Shown: positions 1 to 5,756, counted from the first letter of the stretch. The stretch: DNA of 5,756 bases from Rhodobiaceae bacterium (GCA_002746275.1 NVWR01000004.1:286980-292735); one strand, 5' to 3'. The notes: a model not told the origin generated them from the sequence alone. Numbers and translations are program-made.

Positions 1-404
1 TCATGGGTCGCACTGTCACCCAGAATTTCAAACGCAAAAGTGAGAAGCGCGTCACCTGCAAGGACCGCTGTTGCTTCGTCAAATGCAATGTGTGTTGAGG
101 AGCGCCCGCGCCGTAAATCGTCATCATCCATGCATGGCAGGTCATCATGGATGAGAGAATAGGTGTGAATGCATTCGATGGCGGCAGCTGTGCGCAACGC
201 CCGATCTTCGCTCACCGTAAAAAGTTTGGCGCTCTCACACGCGAGAAACGGGCGGAACCTTTTGCCTGGACCAAGCGTTGCGTAACGCATGGCCTTGGCG
301 ACTTGTCCCTCCGGACCATCGGGCTGAGGCAACAGACTGCCGAGCAGGAGCTCAACATCTACCGCTGTGGCCTCCATTGCCTGAGCAAAAACATCGCCGG
401 TCAT
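1..404 (-). CDS. ispA: Farnesyl diphosphate synthase (polyprenyl synthetase family), N-terminal part, cut by the window edge
   Basis: This gene encodes a trans-prenyltransferase that condenses isopentenyl diphosphate with allylic diphosphates, normally giving farnesyl diphosphate for quinone, undecaprenyl and hopanoid synthesis in the cytosol. Only the first 134 codons lie in the window. Visible motifs are GPGKRFRP (residues 45-52, substrate-binding Lys/Arg), the first aspartate-rich motif DDLPCMDDDD (87-96) followed by LRRGR, and LAGDALLTFAFEIL (115-128). The aspartate motif has the DDxxxxD spacing of bacterial type II FPP synthases. Tyr82 sits five residues before it, the position where an aromatic residue limits product length to C15 in the family, so FPP rather than GGPP is the likelier product (inference). 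The ATG is 3 nt downstream of the xseB stop, so translation is probably coupled to xseB; only a weak GAG-type ribosome site precedes it. The second aspartate motif lies outside the window. Family call is very secure; chain length is less so. Confidence 0.95.
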   Translation of the reverse strand, partial: MTGDVFAQAMEATAVDVELLLGSLLPQPDGPEGQVAKAMRYATLGPGKRFRPFLACESAKLFTVSEDRALRTAAAIECIHTYSLIHDDLPCMDDDDLRRGRSSTHIAFDEATAVLAGDALLTFAFEILGDSATH

Positions 405-407
405 GGG

Positions 408-665
408 TCACTCAATATCTGCAGGTTCGGTCGCCACCGCACCGCTGGACGACAGCGTGATTTTCTCGACCTTGGCTTGAGCCGCAGCCAAGCGTGCCTC
501 GCAATGAGCCTTCAGGGCATTGCCTCGCTCATAGAGATCGATGGATTTCTCCAACTCAGCTTCTCCCGATTCGAGCCCTCGAACAATTTCCTCCAATTCG
601 GCAAGCGCCGCTTCAAAGCTCATTTTCGCAATATCAGCCGGAATTTGGGGCTTTTTGGCAGCCAT
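408..665 (-). CDS. xseB: Exodeoxyribonuclease VII small subunit
   Basis: XseB is the small subunit of exonuclease VII, which with the large subunit XseA degrades single-stranded DNA from both ends and acts in DNA repair. The 85-residue product is close to the usual length of about 80. The conserved core begins at MSFEAALAELEEIV (residues 15-28) and continues through GLESGEAELEKSIDLYERG (30-48), giving the helical-hairpin pattern of the family. A second helix rich in Ala, Lys and Glu runs to about residue 69, and the last 15 or so residues look like a disordered tail. The start is fixed by a GGAGG ribosome site 5 nt upstream. The gene sits 20 nt after the HDAC-like gene and 3 nt before ispA, a placement typical of this operon. 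xseA is not in the window. No defect is seen. Confidence 0.96.
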   Translation of the reverse strand: MAAKKPQIPADIAKMSFEAALAELEEIVRGLESGEAELEKSIDLYERGNALKAHCEARLAAAQAKVEKITLSSSGAVATEPADIE

Positions 666-670
666 AGCGT

Positions 671-675
671 CCTCC
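671..675 (-). promoter_or_regulatory. Ribosome binding site of xseB
   Basis: On the minus strand GGAGG lies 5 nt before the xseB ATG, within the 20-nt gap after the HDAC-like gene. It is the strongest Shine-Dalgarno match in the window. It supports the xseB start and suggests that xseB is translated independently of the gene upstream of it. Confidence 0.85.
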
Positions 676-685
676 GCAATTACCT

Positions 686-1612
686 TTAGATGCCCATCAG
701 TGCCCGAACATGGGCGCTGGCGCTGTGCGCGAGGGCCTCCAAGTCATACCCCCCCTCAAGCGTCGAGACAATGCGGCCATTACACACATTGCTCGCCACC
801 CGCATCAATTGTTGGGTTGCCCAGGAATAGTCAGCTTCGTTGAGATTAAGCCCGGCCAGGGGGTCGTCTGCATGGGCATCAAAGCCCGCCGAGATGAAGA
901 GAATATCTGGCGAGAAGGCCTGCAGGGCTGGCAGGACCTCGCCTGTGAAAACCGCTCGAAAAGCCTCGCCTCCCGTCCCCTCGCCCAAGGGAATATTTAG
1001 AATATTGCCGACCCCGGTTTCTTCCACGCCCCCTGTGCCGGGATAGAGCGGCGACTGGTGGGTGGAGATGTAGAGCACATCAGGATCGCTCTCGAAGATC
1101 GCTTGTGTCCCGTTGCCGTGATGCACATCGAAATCAACAATGGCCGCTTTTTGAAGTCCGTGTTTTTCGCGCGCATACAGGGCGGCAATGGCAACATTGT
1201 TGAACAGGCAAAAGCCCATTGCCATTTCCGGTTCGGCATGATGCCCCGGTGGGCGCACCGCACAGAACGCATTCTGGACGTTGCCCGCCACCACTTGATC
1301 GACACCATGCATAACAGCCCCGGCGGCGCGCAAAGCCGCTTCGCCGGAGCCCGGCGATAGGGCGGTGTCGCCATCAATGCGCTCAAAACCCTGCTCGGGC
1401 ACACGGGCTAACAGCGCCTCAATATGGGCGCGGGGATGAGCCCGGGCCACATCCTCTATGGAGGCGCGCGGCGCCTCTTCCCTCGCTAAATCCTGAAATG
1501 GTTCTCCGTCCAGAGCCTGCAAGACGGCGCGCAGTCGGTCCGAGCGCTCCGGATGTCCGGGCGGTGTTTCATGGGCAAGGCAAGCCGCGTGGGTAATGAG
1601 CAGTGTGGTCAT
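686..1612 (-). CDS. HDAC/acetylpolyamine amidohydrolase-family zinc hydrolase
   Basis: This protein belongs to the arginase/deacetylase fold family (histone deacetylases, AcuC, acetylpolyamine amidohydrolases, HDAH), which remove acyl groups from lysines or polyamines through a catalytic zinc. From the chosen ATG it has 308 residues, near the usual length for a bacterial class II-like member. Motifs (numbered from that ATG) are HETPPGHPER (14-23), RPPGHH (120-125, charge-relay His124/His125), DFDVHHGNG (160-168, zinc ligands Asp162 and His164), STHQSPLYPGTG (183-194), AGFDAHADDP (242-251, third ligand Asp245) and LEGGYD (285-290, catalytic Tyr289), so the active site is complete. The frame is open up to a GTG at 1690, but that would overlap the preceding MBL gene by 47 nt and add a 26-residue tail with no family features; the ATG at 1612 opens directly into the first strand. 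No good ribosome site precedes either start. The true substrate is unknown; there are no acetoin or polyamine genes nearby. Confidence 0.93.
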   Translation of the reverse strand: MTTLLITHAACLAHETPPGHPERSDRLRAVLQALDGEPFQDLAREEAPRASIEDVARAHPRAHIEALLARVPEQGFERIDGDTALSPGSGEAALRAAGAVMHGVDQVVAGNVQNAFCAVRPPGHHAEPEMAMGFCLFNNVAIAALYAREKHGLQKAAIVDFDVHHGNGTQAIFESDPDVLYISTHQSPLYPGTGGVEETGVGNILNIPLGEGTGGEAFRAVFTGEVLPALQAFSPDILFISAGFDAHADDPLAGLNLNEADYSWATQQLMRVASNVCNGRIVSTLEGGYDLEALAHSASAHVRALMGI

Positions 1613-1643
1613 GACAGAAGTGTTGCGCGCCCGGAAAGCCGGT

Positions 1644-2708
1644 TCAAGCGGCGTCTTTTCGAACGTACCAATCGACGCCCTTTTCATCACGGGAAACTGT
1701 TGCCAGACCCCGTTTTACCAGACAGGCCAGGTGCGCAAGACTTTCGCCCGTCGCCATGAAGAAAACATCCGACCCGATCTTGCGTTTGAAGAGTGCGGGA
1801 AAGACATCGATGGACCGACGGGGTTCACTCAGCATTTCGAGCAATTTTTTGAGGCCGTCCTCATGCCCTTCCACCAGCGCATCTAGTCTGCGATGCAATC
1901 CATAGAAAGGTTCGTTGTGGGCGGGCAGCACCAAGGCGTCTTCCGGCAGTACAGCGCGCAGTTTCTTGCAACTATCGATCCATTCTTGCAGCGGGTCCGC
2001 ATGGGCCTCGGTCGGATGAAGGCTCACATTGGACGAGATGCGCGGCAGCACCTGATCGCCCGAAATCAGAACGTTCAATTCTTCGCAGAAAAGACAGACA
2101 TGCTCCGGCGCGTGCCCCGACCCCACGACGATGCGCCATTCGCGCCCACCCAGAGTGATCTTGTCGCCCTCTTTAAGACGTTTAAACACATCGGGCATCG
2201 TGGACACCCGAGCGCCAAATCCACCAAAGCGTTTTGCATAAGATTCAACACCCCGGGTCGAAAAACCTGCCGCCCTGTAAAACTTCAGAGCTTCTTCAGG
2301 GGCTGTTTTTCCCGTATCGGCCACCAAAGTCCGGCACATCAGATAATCGGTGCGGGACATTTCGAGCGTCACGTCAAACTTGCGCGCGATCCATCCCGCC
2401 AGTCCGACGTGATCGGGGTGCAGGTGGGTCACAATCAGGCGTTTGACGGGCTTGCCCCCCAGCCTGGTGGAGAAGATTTTTTCCCAGTTGGCTTTCGTGC
2501 CCTCATCATTGACCCCGGTATCGATGACCACCCAGCCATCGCCATCGTCGATCAGCCAGAGATTGATGTGGTCGAGGGAAAAGGGCAGCACCATGCGCAC
2601 CCAATAGATGCCAGGCGCCACCTCACGGATGTCCCCAGCCTCGGGAATCCCCTCAAACGGGTAACTCAGCCCCTTTTCATCTACTTCAGCCAGCGACACA
2701 TCACTCAT
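1644..2708 (-). CDS. MBL-fold metallo-hydrolase with C-terminal winged-helix-like tail (LACTB2-like)
   Basis: This is a metallo-beta-lactamase-superfamily hydrolase of the glyoxalase II/LACTB2 type, probably binuclear zinc and cytosolic, since no signal peptide is seen. The 354-residue product has the signature THLHPDH (residues 94-100: His95, His97, Asp99, His100), then GSGHAPEH (196-203, His199), SGDQVLPRIS (216-225, Asp218) and LPAHNEPF (261-268, His264). All the usual metal ligands are therefore present. After about residue 270 comes a tail with LHRRLDALVEGHEDGLKKLL, then a segment ending LACLVKRGLATVSRDEKG, resembling the winged-helix tail of LACTB2-like proteins. It lies 31 nt before the HDAC-like gene and probably shares its transcript. 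A weak GGGAA ribosome-site candidate precedes the ATG. Superfamily members cleave thioesters, lactones, phosphodiesters or RNA, so the substrate cannot be assigned. The upstream acyl-CoA dehydrogenase makes a thioester or related acyl substrate conceivable (inference). Nothing suggests antibiotic resistance. Confidence 0.92.
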   Translation of the reverse strand: MSDVSLAEVDEKGLSYPFEGIPEAGDIREVAPGIYWVRMVLPFSLDHINLWLIDDGDGWVVIDTGVNDEGTKANWEKIFSTRLGGKPVKRLIVTHLHPDHVGLAGWIARKFDVTLEMSRTDYLMCRTLVADTGKTAPEEALKFYRAAGFSTRGVESYAKRFGGFGARVSTMPDVFKRLKEGDKITLGGREWRIVVGSGHAPEHVCLFCEELNVLISGDQVLPRISSNVSLHPTEAHADPLQEWIDSCKKLRAVLPEDALVLPAHNEPFYGLHRRLDALVEGHEDGLKKLLEMLSEPRRSIDVFPALFKRKIGSDVFFMATGESLAHLACLVKRGLATVSRDEKGVDWYVRKDAA

Positions 2709-2741
2709 AGGAATTTGTTCCCAAAATTGCAGGTTGGGCGG

Positions 2742-2770
2742 AGTGTGCCGAGTGGGGCAATCCAGGTCAA
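2742..2770 (-). promoter_or_regulatory. Possible sigma-70-type promoter for the MBL/HDAC/xseB/ispA operon
   Basis: In the 78-nt gap (2709-2786) between the acyl-CoA dehydrogenase and the MBL gene, the minus strand has TTGACC (2765-2770, five of six consensus bases), a 17-nt spacer and CACACT (2742-2747, only three of six). Transcription from it would start near 2735, about 27 nt before the MBL start. The -35 match and spacing are good, the -10 is poor, so this is tentative. The gap holds no GC-rich hairpin with a T-run, so read-through from the dehydrogenase is equally possible. Confidence 0.3.
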
Positions 2771-2786
2771 ACGTCTGTTATCGCGT

Positions 2787-4577
2787 TCAGGCGCCTAGTT
2801 GCTGTTCGTCGAGAGCGAAAAGCGTTGCGGCCCCTGCGGTGGCAGTGGTTACCAATCCGGCGCAGGCAGGCAAAGTATTTTCTGCAAAGAACCGGGCCGT
2901 TGTCTTTTTGGCCGCGAGATACGAATCGTCGGGTTTCTCAGCCGCAGACAAGGCGGCCCGAGTGAGATAGTAGCCACCCGCCACATTGCCAAAAAGGCGC
3001 GCATAGGGCGTGGCGCCGGCAAGACATTCCTCAGGCGCGCTCTTCAACGTGTCGAGCATCCAGGTCGTTGCTTCTTCCAGGGCGTCAAGCGCGTCGCCCA
3101 ATGCATGACCGGTGATATTGAGGTCCGCATCATTCTGCGCCGCGGCCTGTTCAGCGGTTTCGCGAATTTCGGCGATGTAGGCATTCACCACCGCACCGTC
3201 GCCCATCGGCAATTTTCGGGTGACTAGATCCATGGCCTGAATGCCGTTCGTGCCTTCATAGATCGGCGTGATGCGCGCATCACGGTAATGCTGGGCAGCG
3301 CCTGTCTCTTCGATAAAGCCCATGCCGCCATGAACCTGAACACCGATGGAGGCGACTTCGCATCCAATGTCTGTGCTCCACGACTTTGCGATGGGGGTGA
3401 GCAGGTCTGAGCGAGCTTTTCCTTCCGCGCGGGCACTTTCGTCCGCGCCCACATGGGCTGTGTCGATGGCAACCGCGTTTGCATAACACACGGCGCGTGC
3501 GGCCTCGGTGAGAGACTTCATAGTCATCAACATGCGGCGCACGTCTGCATGACCGACAATGGCGCCCATCTCGCCGGGTGCAAGCTCCTCACCGGCTGGG
3601 CGTCCCTGCTTGCGTTCCACCGCATACCCCAGCGCCTGCTGGTAGGCACGTTCGGCAACCGCCACGCCCTGCACGCCCACCAGAAGACGCGCGTTGTTCA
3701 TCATCGTGAACATGCAGGCAAGACCTCTGTTCTCCTGTCCGACCAGAGAGCCAATGGCCCCGCCCTCTTCGCCGTAAGCCATGGTGCAGGTTGGGCTGCC
3801 GTGAATGCCGAGCTTGTGCTCAAGGCCAATGCACTTGGCATCATTGCGGTCGCCCAGAGAGCCGTCTTCGTTCACGAGAAACTTTGGCACCACAAAAAGC
3901 GAGATGCCGCGCGTGCCCGCAGGCGCATCAGGAAGCCGCGCCAATACCAGATGGACAATATTATCCGTCATGTCGTGATCGCCATAGGTGATGAAAATCT
4001 TGGTGCCTGAGATGAGATAGGTTCCGTCGGCCTGCGGCACCGCCTTGGCCTTCAAAGCGTTGAGGTCGGAGCCCGCCTGCGATTCCGTCAAGTTCATGGT
4101 GCCGGTCCACTCACCGGAAATGAGTTTTGGCAGATAGGTTGCGCGCTGGGCGTCGGTGCCGTGAATACTTATGGCTTCAATGACCCCTTGCGAGAGGATC
4201 GGGCAAAGGCCAAACGACAGACAGGCCGCGTTCCACATTTCCTGCAACACGGCAGACAATGCGACGGGCAACCCCTGGCCGCCAAAGTCTGGTGTCGCCG
4301 CGATAGAACCCCAACCGCCTTCGACCCATTGCTTGTAAGCATCTGCAAAGCCCGGCGATGTGGTGACGCCACCATCGCCCAAGCTGGCATGGGTTTTCTC
4401 ACACGCCTCGTTCAGCGGCGCGATCACCTCTCTGGCAAGCCGCGAGGCTTCTTCCAGCACCGCGTCCAGCAGATCATCGGTCAGATCCGGGAACGCGCCA
4501 GACGCCTGCAACGCATCCAACCCGCCAAGGGTCTTGAGGGTGAAAGCCATGTCCTGAACGGGGGCGCGGTAAGTCAT
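2787..4577 (-). CDS. Long acyl-CoA dehydrogenase (DmdC-like, with C-terminal extension domain)
   Basis: This flavoenzyme should oxidise an acyl-CoA to the trans-2-enoyl-CoA, passing electrons to ETF, as in beta-oxidation. From the chosen ATG it has 596 residues, well above the ~380 of short-chain enzymes. This matches the ~600-residue group that carries an extra C-terminal domain and includes DmdC (3-methylmercaptopropionyl-CoA dehydrogenase). Order: helical N-terminal domain (about 25-155), beta middle domain with MNLTESQAGSDL (161-172) and ISGTKIFIT (189-197), helical C-terminal domain with QVHGGMGFIEE (414-424) and RITPIYEGTNGIQ (435-447), then the extension from about 465. Glu441 in YEGTNG is the expected catalytic base. 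The ATG is supported by GGAG 6 nt upstream and by the family-typical opening YRAPVQDM; a 4631 start would add 18 residues without family character. It is divergent from the SDR gene and 78 nt before the MBL gene. Substrate chain length is unknown, and no other DMSP or fatty-acid gene is visible. Confidence 0.93.
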   Translation of the reverse strand: MTYRAPVQDMAFTLKTLGGLDALQASGAFPDLTDDLLDAVLEEASRLAREVIAPLNEACEKTHASLGDGGVTTSPGFADAYKQWVEGGWGSIAATPDFGGQGLPVALSAVLQEMWNAACLSFGLCPILSQGVIEAISIHGTDAQRATYLPKLISGEWTGTMNLTESQAGSDLNALKAKAVPQADGTYLISGTKIFITYGDHDMTDNIVHLVLARLPDAPAGTRGISLFVVPKFLVNEDGSLGDRNDAKCIGLEHKLGIHGSPTCTMAYGEEGGAIGSLVGQENRGLACMFTMMNNARLLVGVQGVAVAERAYQQALGYAVERKQGRPAGEELAPGEMGAIVGHADVRRMLMTMKSLTEAARAVCYANAVAIDTAHVGADESARAEGKARSDLLTPIAKSWSTDIGCEVASIGVQVHGGMGFIEETGAAQHYRDARITPIYEGTNGIQAMDLVTRKLPMGDGAVVNAYIAEIRETAEQAAAQNDADLNITGHALGDALDALEEATTWMLDTLKSAPEECLAGATPYARLFGNVAGGYYLTRAALSAAEKPDDSYLAAKKTTARFFAENTLPACAGLVTTATAGAATLFALDEQQLGA

Positions 4578-4589
4578 TTGGATCTCCAA
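4578..4589 (-). promoter_or_regulatory. Ribosome binding site of the acyl-CoA dehydrogenase, embedded in a 12-bp inverted repeat
   Basis: On the minus strand the 12 nt directly before the ATG read TTGGAGATCCAA. The GGAG core (4584-4587) is 6 nt from the start codon and decides the start. The same 12 nt form an inverted repeat, TTGGA and TCCAA around two bases, so in mRNA a TTGG/CCAA stem with a four-base loop could cover part of the ribosome site. The ribosome site is well supported; any regulatory role for the repeat is speculative. Confidence 0.7.
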
Positions 4590-4594
4590 GGGTC

Positions 4595-4617
4595 GCCGGA
4601 TACGAGAGCCGGACACG
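4595..4617. repeat. Short direct repeat GCCGGAyACG, two copies 13 nt apart
   Basis: GCCGGATACG (4595-4604) and GCCGGACACG (4608-4617) match at nine of ten positions and are spaced 13 nt start to start, in the leader of the acyl-CoA dehydrogenase gene. Such paired sites can be regulator-binding half-sites, but two copies this short may well be chance in GC-rich DNA. Confidence 0.35.
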
Positions 4618-4736
4618 TAAGCGGTGGGCACAGCCTGCTTTTACTGTATTCTTGCCCTGCGCTCGCGGTTCGTCGCGAAACGCCTAGCATGAAATCACTT
4701 AAAATCCTCAATATTCACGACGAAAAGCGTTCATCC

Positions 4737-5558
4737 ATGACAAATCCTCCCCCCCTCGCCGGCCGCACGGCGCTCATCACTGGTGCTTCAGCCGGGATCG
4801 GGCGCGACCTCGCCCTGGTTTTCGCCGAAAACGGATTTGATCTGGTGCTGGTGGCCCGGCGGAAAGAACGCCTGGAGGCCCTGTCGCAAGAAGTTCAGGG
4901 TAAGTTTGGCGTCTCGTCCCACATCATCGCCCTTGATCTCACGGACCCGCAAGCACCCGCCAACATCGAGGCCGAGCTTGAGGCCCAGGGGATCACAATC
5001 GACGCTCTCATCAATAATGCAGGCTATAGCGTCACTGGACATTTCGGCACCACACAGTGGCAGGATCAGGCAGGCCTATTGCAGGTGATGGTGACCTCGG
5101 TTGCTGAACTTTGTCACCGCTTTGCGCCTGGAATGGCGAAACGGGGATATGGCCGGATCATCAATGTCGCCTCACTCGCCGGGCACCTGCCCGGTGCCGC
5201 CGGGGGCACGCTCTATTCAGCCTCCAAGTCATTCGTGATCAAAATGTCGGAAAGCCTGTCCCTGGAACTCACCAACGACAATGTGCACGTGACAGCACTT
5301 TGCCCCGGCTTCACCTATTCAGAATTCCACGATGTGGCGGGCAATCGGGACGAAGTCTCCAAGATGCCAAACATGTTGTGGATGGACAGCGAGACCGTTG
5401 CGCGCCAGGCCTATGACGCAGTTATGAGGGGCGATCCGGTTTACATCAATGGACGGGTCAATCGTCTGGTGGCGCTGCTGGCACGGTGGCTTCCCCAAGC
5501 ACCTGTGCGCAAGCTGATGGCAAAGCAAGAACGAAACGCGGTCAACCGTGCCGACTGA
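4737..5558 (+). CDS. Short-chain dehydrogenase/reductase (SDR), NAD(P)-dependent, DltE/YqjQ-like group
   Basis: This is a classical-type SDR oxidoreductase of 273 residues acting on an unknown carbonyl or alcohol substrate. Motifs in order: TGASAGIG (15-22, dinucleotide binding), VARRKERL (39-46, where the arginines favour NADPH; inference), DLTD (67-70), NNAG (93-96), INVAS with Ser146, YSASK with Tyr160 and Lys164, then CPGFTYSEF (189-197). The Asn usually seen in the LNVTA-like stretch before helix 5, part of the catalytic tetrad, is Met118 here (QVMVTS). The tail from about 236 is basic and hydrophobic (VNRLVALLARWLP), perhaps a membrane- or substrate-contacting helix. The ATG at 4737 is chosen because the Rossmann strand begins right after it; an in-frame ATG at 4689 would add 16 residues, and the frame opens still further back only across the opposite-strand gene. 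No strong ribosome site precedes either ATG. Its end overlaps the tsaC/sua5 start by 11 nt, implying co-transcription. Confidence 0.92.
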   Translation: MTNPPPLAGRTALITGASAGIGRDLALVFAENGFDLVLVARRKERLEALSQEVQGKFGVSSHIIALDLTDPQAPANIEAELEAQGITIDALINNAGYSVTGHFGTTQWQDQAGLLQVMVTSVAELCHRFAPGMAKRGYGRIINVASLAGHLPGAAGGTLYSASKSFVIKMSESLSLELTNDNVHVTALCPGFTYSEFHDVAGNRDEVSKMPNMLWMDSETVARQAYDAVMRGDPVYINGRVNRLVALLARWLPQAPVRKLMAKQERNAVNRAD

Positions 5559-5756
5559 ACTTCTCCCTCCAACGGAAGACGCTATTGCCCGCGCCGCCGA
5601 TGCGTTGCGCGCAGGGCGGCTTGTGGCGTTCCCGACCGAGACGGTTTATGGCCTTGGAGCGGATGCCACCAATGATGCTGCGGTTGCGTCCATCTTCGAA
5701 GCAAAGGGACGCCCAACCTTCAATCCCCTCATCGTGCATGTGAAAGACATGGGCGA
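5548..5756 (+). CDS. tsaC/sua5: Threonylcarbamoyl-AMP synthase (Sua5/YrdC/TsaC family), N-terminal part, cut by the window edge
   Basis: This enzyme makes threonylcarbamoyl-AMP from threonine, bicarbonate and ATP, the first step of t6A modification at position 37 of ANN-decoding tRNAs. Sixty-nine codons are visible. They show the YrdC-domain hallmarks: an amphipathic first helix (ARAADALRAGRL), the FPTETVYGLGADA strand-turn (28-40), and EAKGRPTFNPLIVHV (51-65), whose KxR residues Lys53 and Arg55 plus Asn59 line the nucleotide/threonine pocket. The start is GTG. An in-frame stop at 5515-5517 leaves it as the only normal start codon, because no ATG or other GTG lies between the stop and the YrdC fold. 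The start lies inside the last codons of the SDR gene, an 11-nt overlap typical of translational coupling; no clear ribosome site is visible. Whether this is the short TsaC form or the longer Sua5 form with a C-terminal domain cannot be told from this window. Confidence 0.93.
   Translation, partial: MPTELLPPTEDAIARAADALRAGRLVAFPTETVYGLGADATNDAAVASIFEAKGRPTFNPLIVHVKDMG

Larger units (their letters stand above)
4578..4736. promoter_or_regulatory. Divergent intergenic region between the acyl-CoA dehydrogenase and SDR genes
   Basis: These 159 nt must carry the start signals for both the leftward dehydrogenase and the rightward SDR gene. The part near the SDR (about 4689-4720) is clearly more AT-rich than its surroundings. 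On the plus strand it holds TAAAAT (4700-4705), a five-of-six match to a -10 box, but no convincing -35 is found 16-18 nt upstream. A start from it would give a leader of about 25 nt before the ATG at 4737. No good leftward promoter pair was found. A short inverted repeat, TCGCG/CGCGA around six bases, lies at 4663-4678. No tRNA, small ORF with a ribosome site, or terminator is seen. Confidence 0.5.

Noticed and set aside
147..689. Open frame of 180 codons on the plus strand.
   Set aside because: It lies opposite ispA and xseB, both certain from their motifs, and shows no ribosome site or family resemblance.
686..1612. Naming the deacetylase-family gene acuC or aphA.
   Set aside because: The catalytic motifs are shared across the whole family, and no acetoin or polyamine genes are nearby to support either name.
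1613..1690. N-terminal extension of the HDAC-like protein from a GTG at 1690.
   Set aside because: It would overlap the MBL gene by 47 nt, has no ribosome site, and encodes a tail unlike the family, which begins at the residues after the ATG at 1612.
1644..2708. Reading the MBL-fold gene as an antibiotic-resistance beta-lactamase.
   Set aside because: It has no signal peptide, carries the HLHPDH-type motif and long C-terminal tail of housekeeping MBL hydrolases, and sits in a metabolic operon.
1893..2798. Open frame of 301 codons on the plus strand.
   Set aside because: It is antisense to the MBL gene, its translation has no recognisable domain, and it is explained by GC-rich codon bias on the opposite strand.
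4578..4631. Eighteen-residue upstream extension of the acyl-CoA dehydrogenase.
   Set aside because: The ATG at 4577 has a well-spaced GGAG and opens with a sequence typical of the family.
4161..4736. Long in-frame plus-strand extension upstream of the SDR start, which would make a 465-residue protein.
   Set aside because: It runs antisense through the N-terminal half of the well-supported acyl-CoA dehydrogenase, has no family character, and the SDR Rossmann motif begins naturally just after the ATG at 4737.
1..5756. Mobile elements, CRISPR arrays, tRNAs or defence genes.
   Set aside because: No transposase or integrase motif, no regularly spaced repeat and no tRNA-like cloverleaf was seen; almost all of the window is accounted for by core metabolic and housekeeping genes.

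Overview
The window is ordinary, densely packed bacterial core chromosome, moderately GC-rich by eye, with short or overlapping gene boundaries. Gene content and order point to Alphaproteobacteria. On the minus strand an HDAC-like hydrolase is followed by xseB and ispA, an arrangement I know from several orders of that class, and the acyl-CoA dehydrogenase is of the long ~600-residue DmdC-like type common there. The genus cannot be read from the sequence.

Layout. Minus strand, in order of transcription: a long acyl-CoA dehydrogenase (4577 to 2787); a metallo-beta-lactamase-fold hydrolase with a C-terminal winged-helix-like tail (2708 to 1644); an HDAC/acetylpolyamine-amidohydrolase-family zinc hydrolase (1612 to 686); xseB, the exonuclease VII small subunit (665 to 408); and the N-terminal 134 codons of ispA, farnesyl diphosphate synthase (404 to the left edge). 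The last four genes are separated by 31, 20 and 3 nt and look like one operon. A 78-nt gap with a possible promoter separates them from the dehydrogenase, and no terminator is visible in it. Plus strand: after a 159-nt divergent intergenic region come an SDR oxidoreductase (4737 to 5558) and, overlapping its end by 11 nt from a GTG start, the N-terminus of the threonylcarbamoyl-AMP synthase tsaC/sua5 (5548 to the right edge).

Functionally the region mixes housekeeping genes (DNA repair nuclease subunit, isoprenoid chain synthesis, tRNA t6A modification) with enzymes of acyl and small-molecule metabolism (acyl-CoA dehydrogenase, MBL hydrolase, deacetylase-like hydrolase, SDR) whose substrates cannot be assigned. 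I see no mobile element, CRISPR array, tRNA, rRNA, prophage or defence gene, and no broken gene. All complete genes carry intact family motifs; one notable exception is a methionine in place of the usual catalytic-tetrad asparagine in the SDR. I found no undescribed system; the findings below are small observations.
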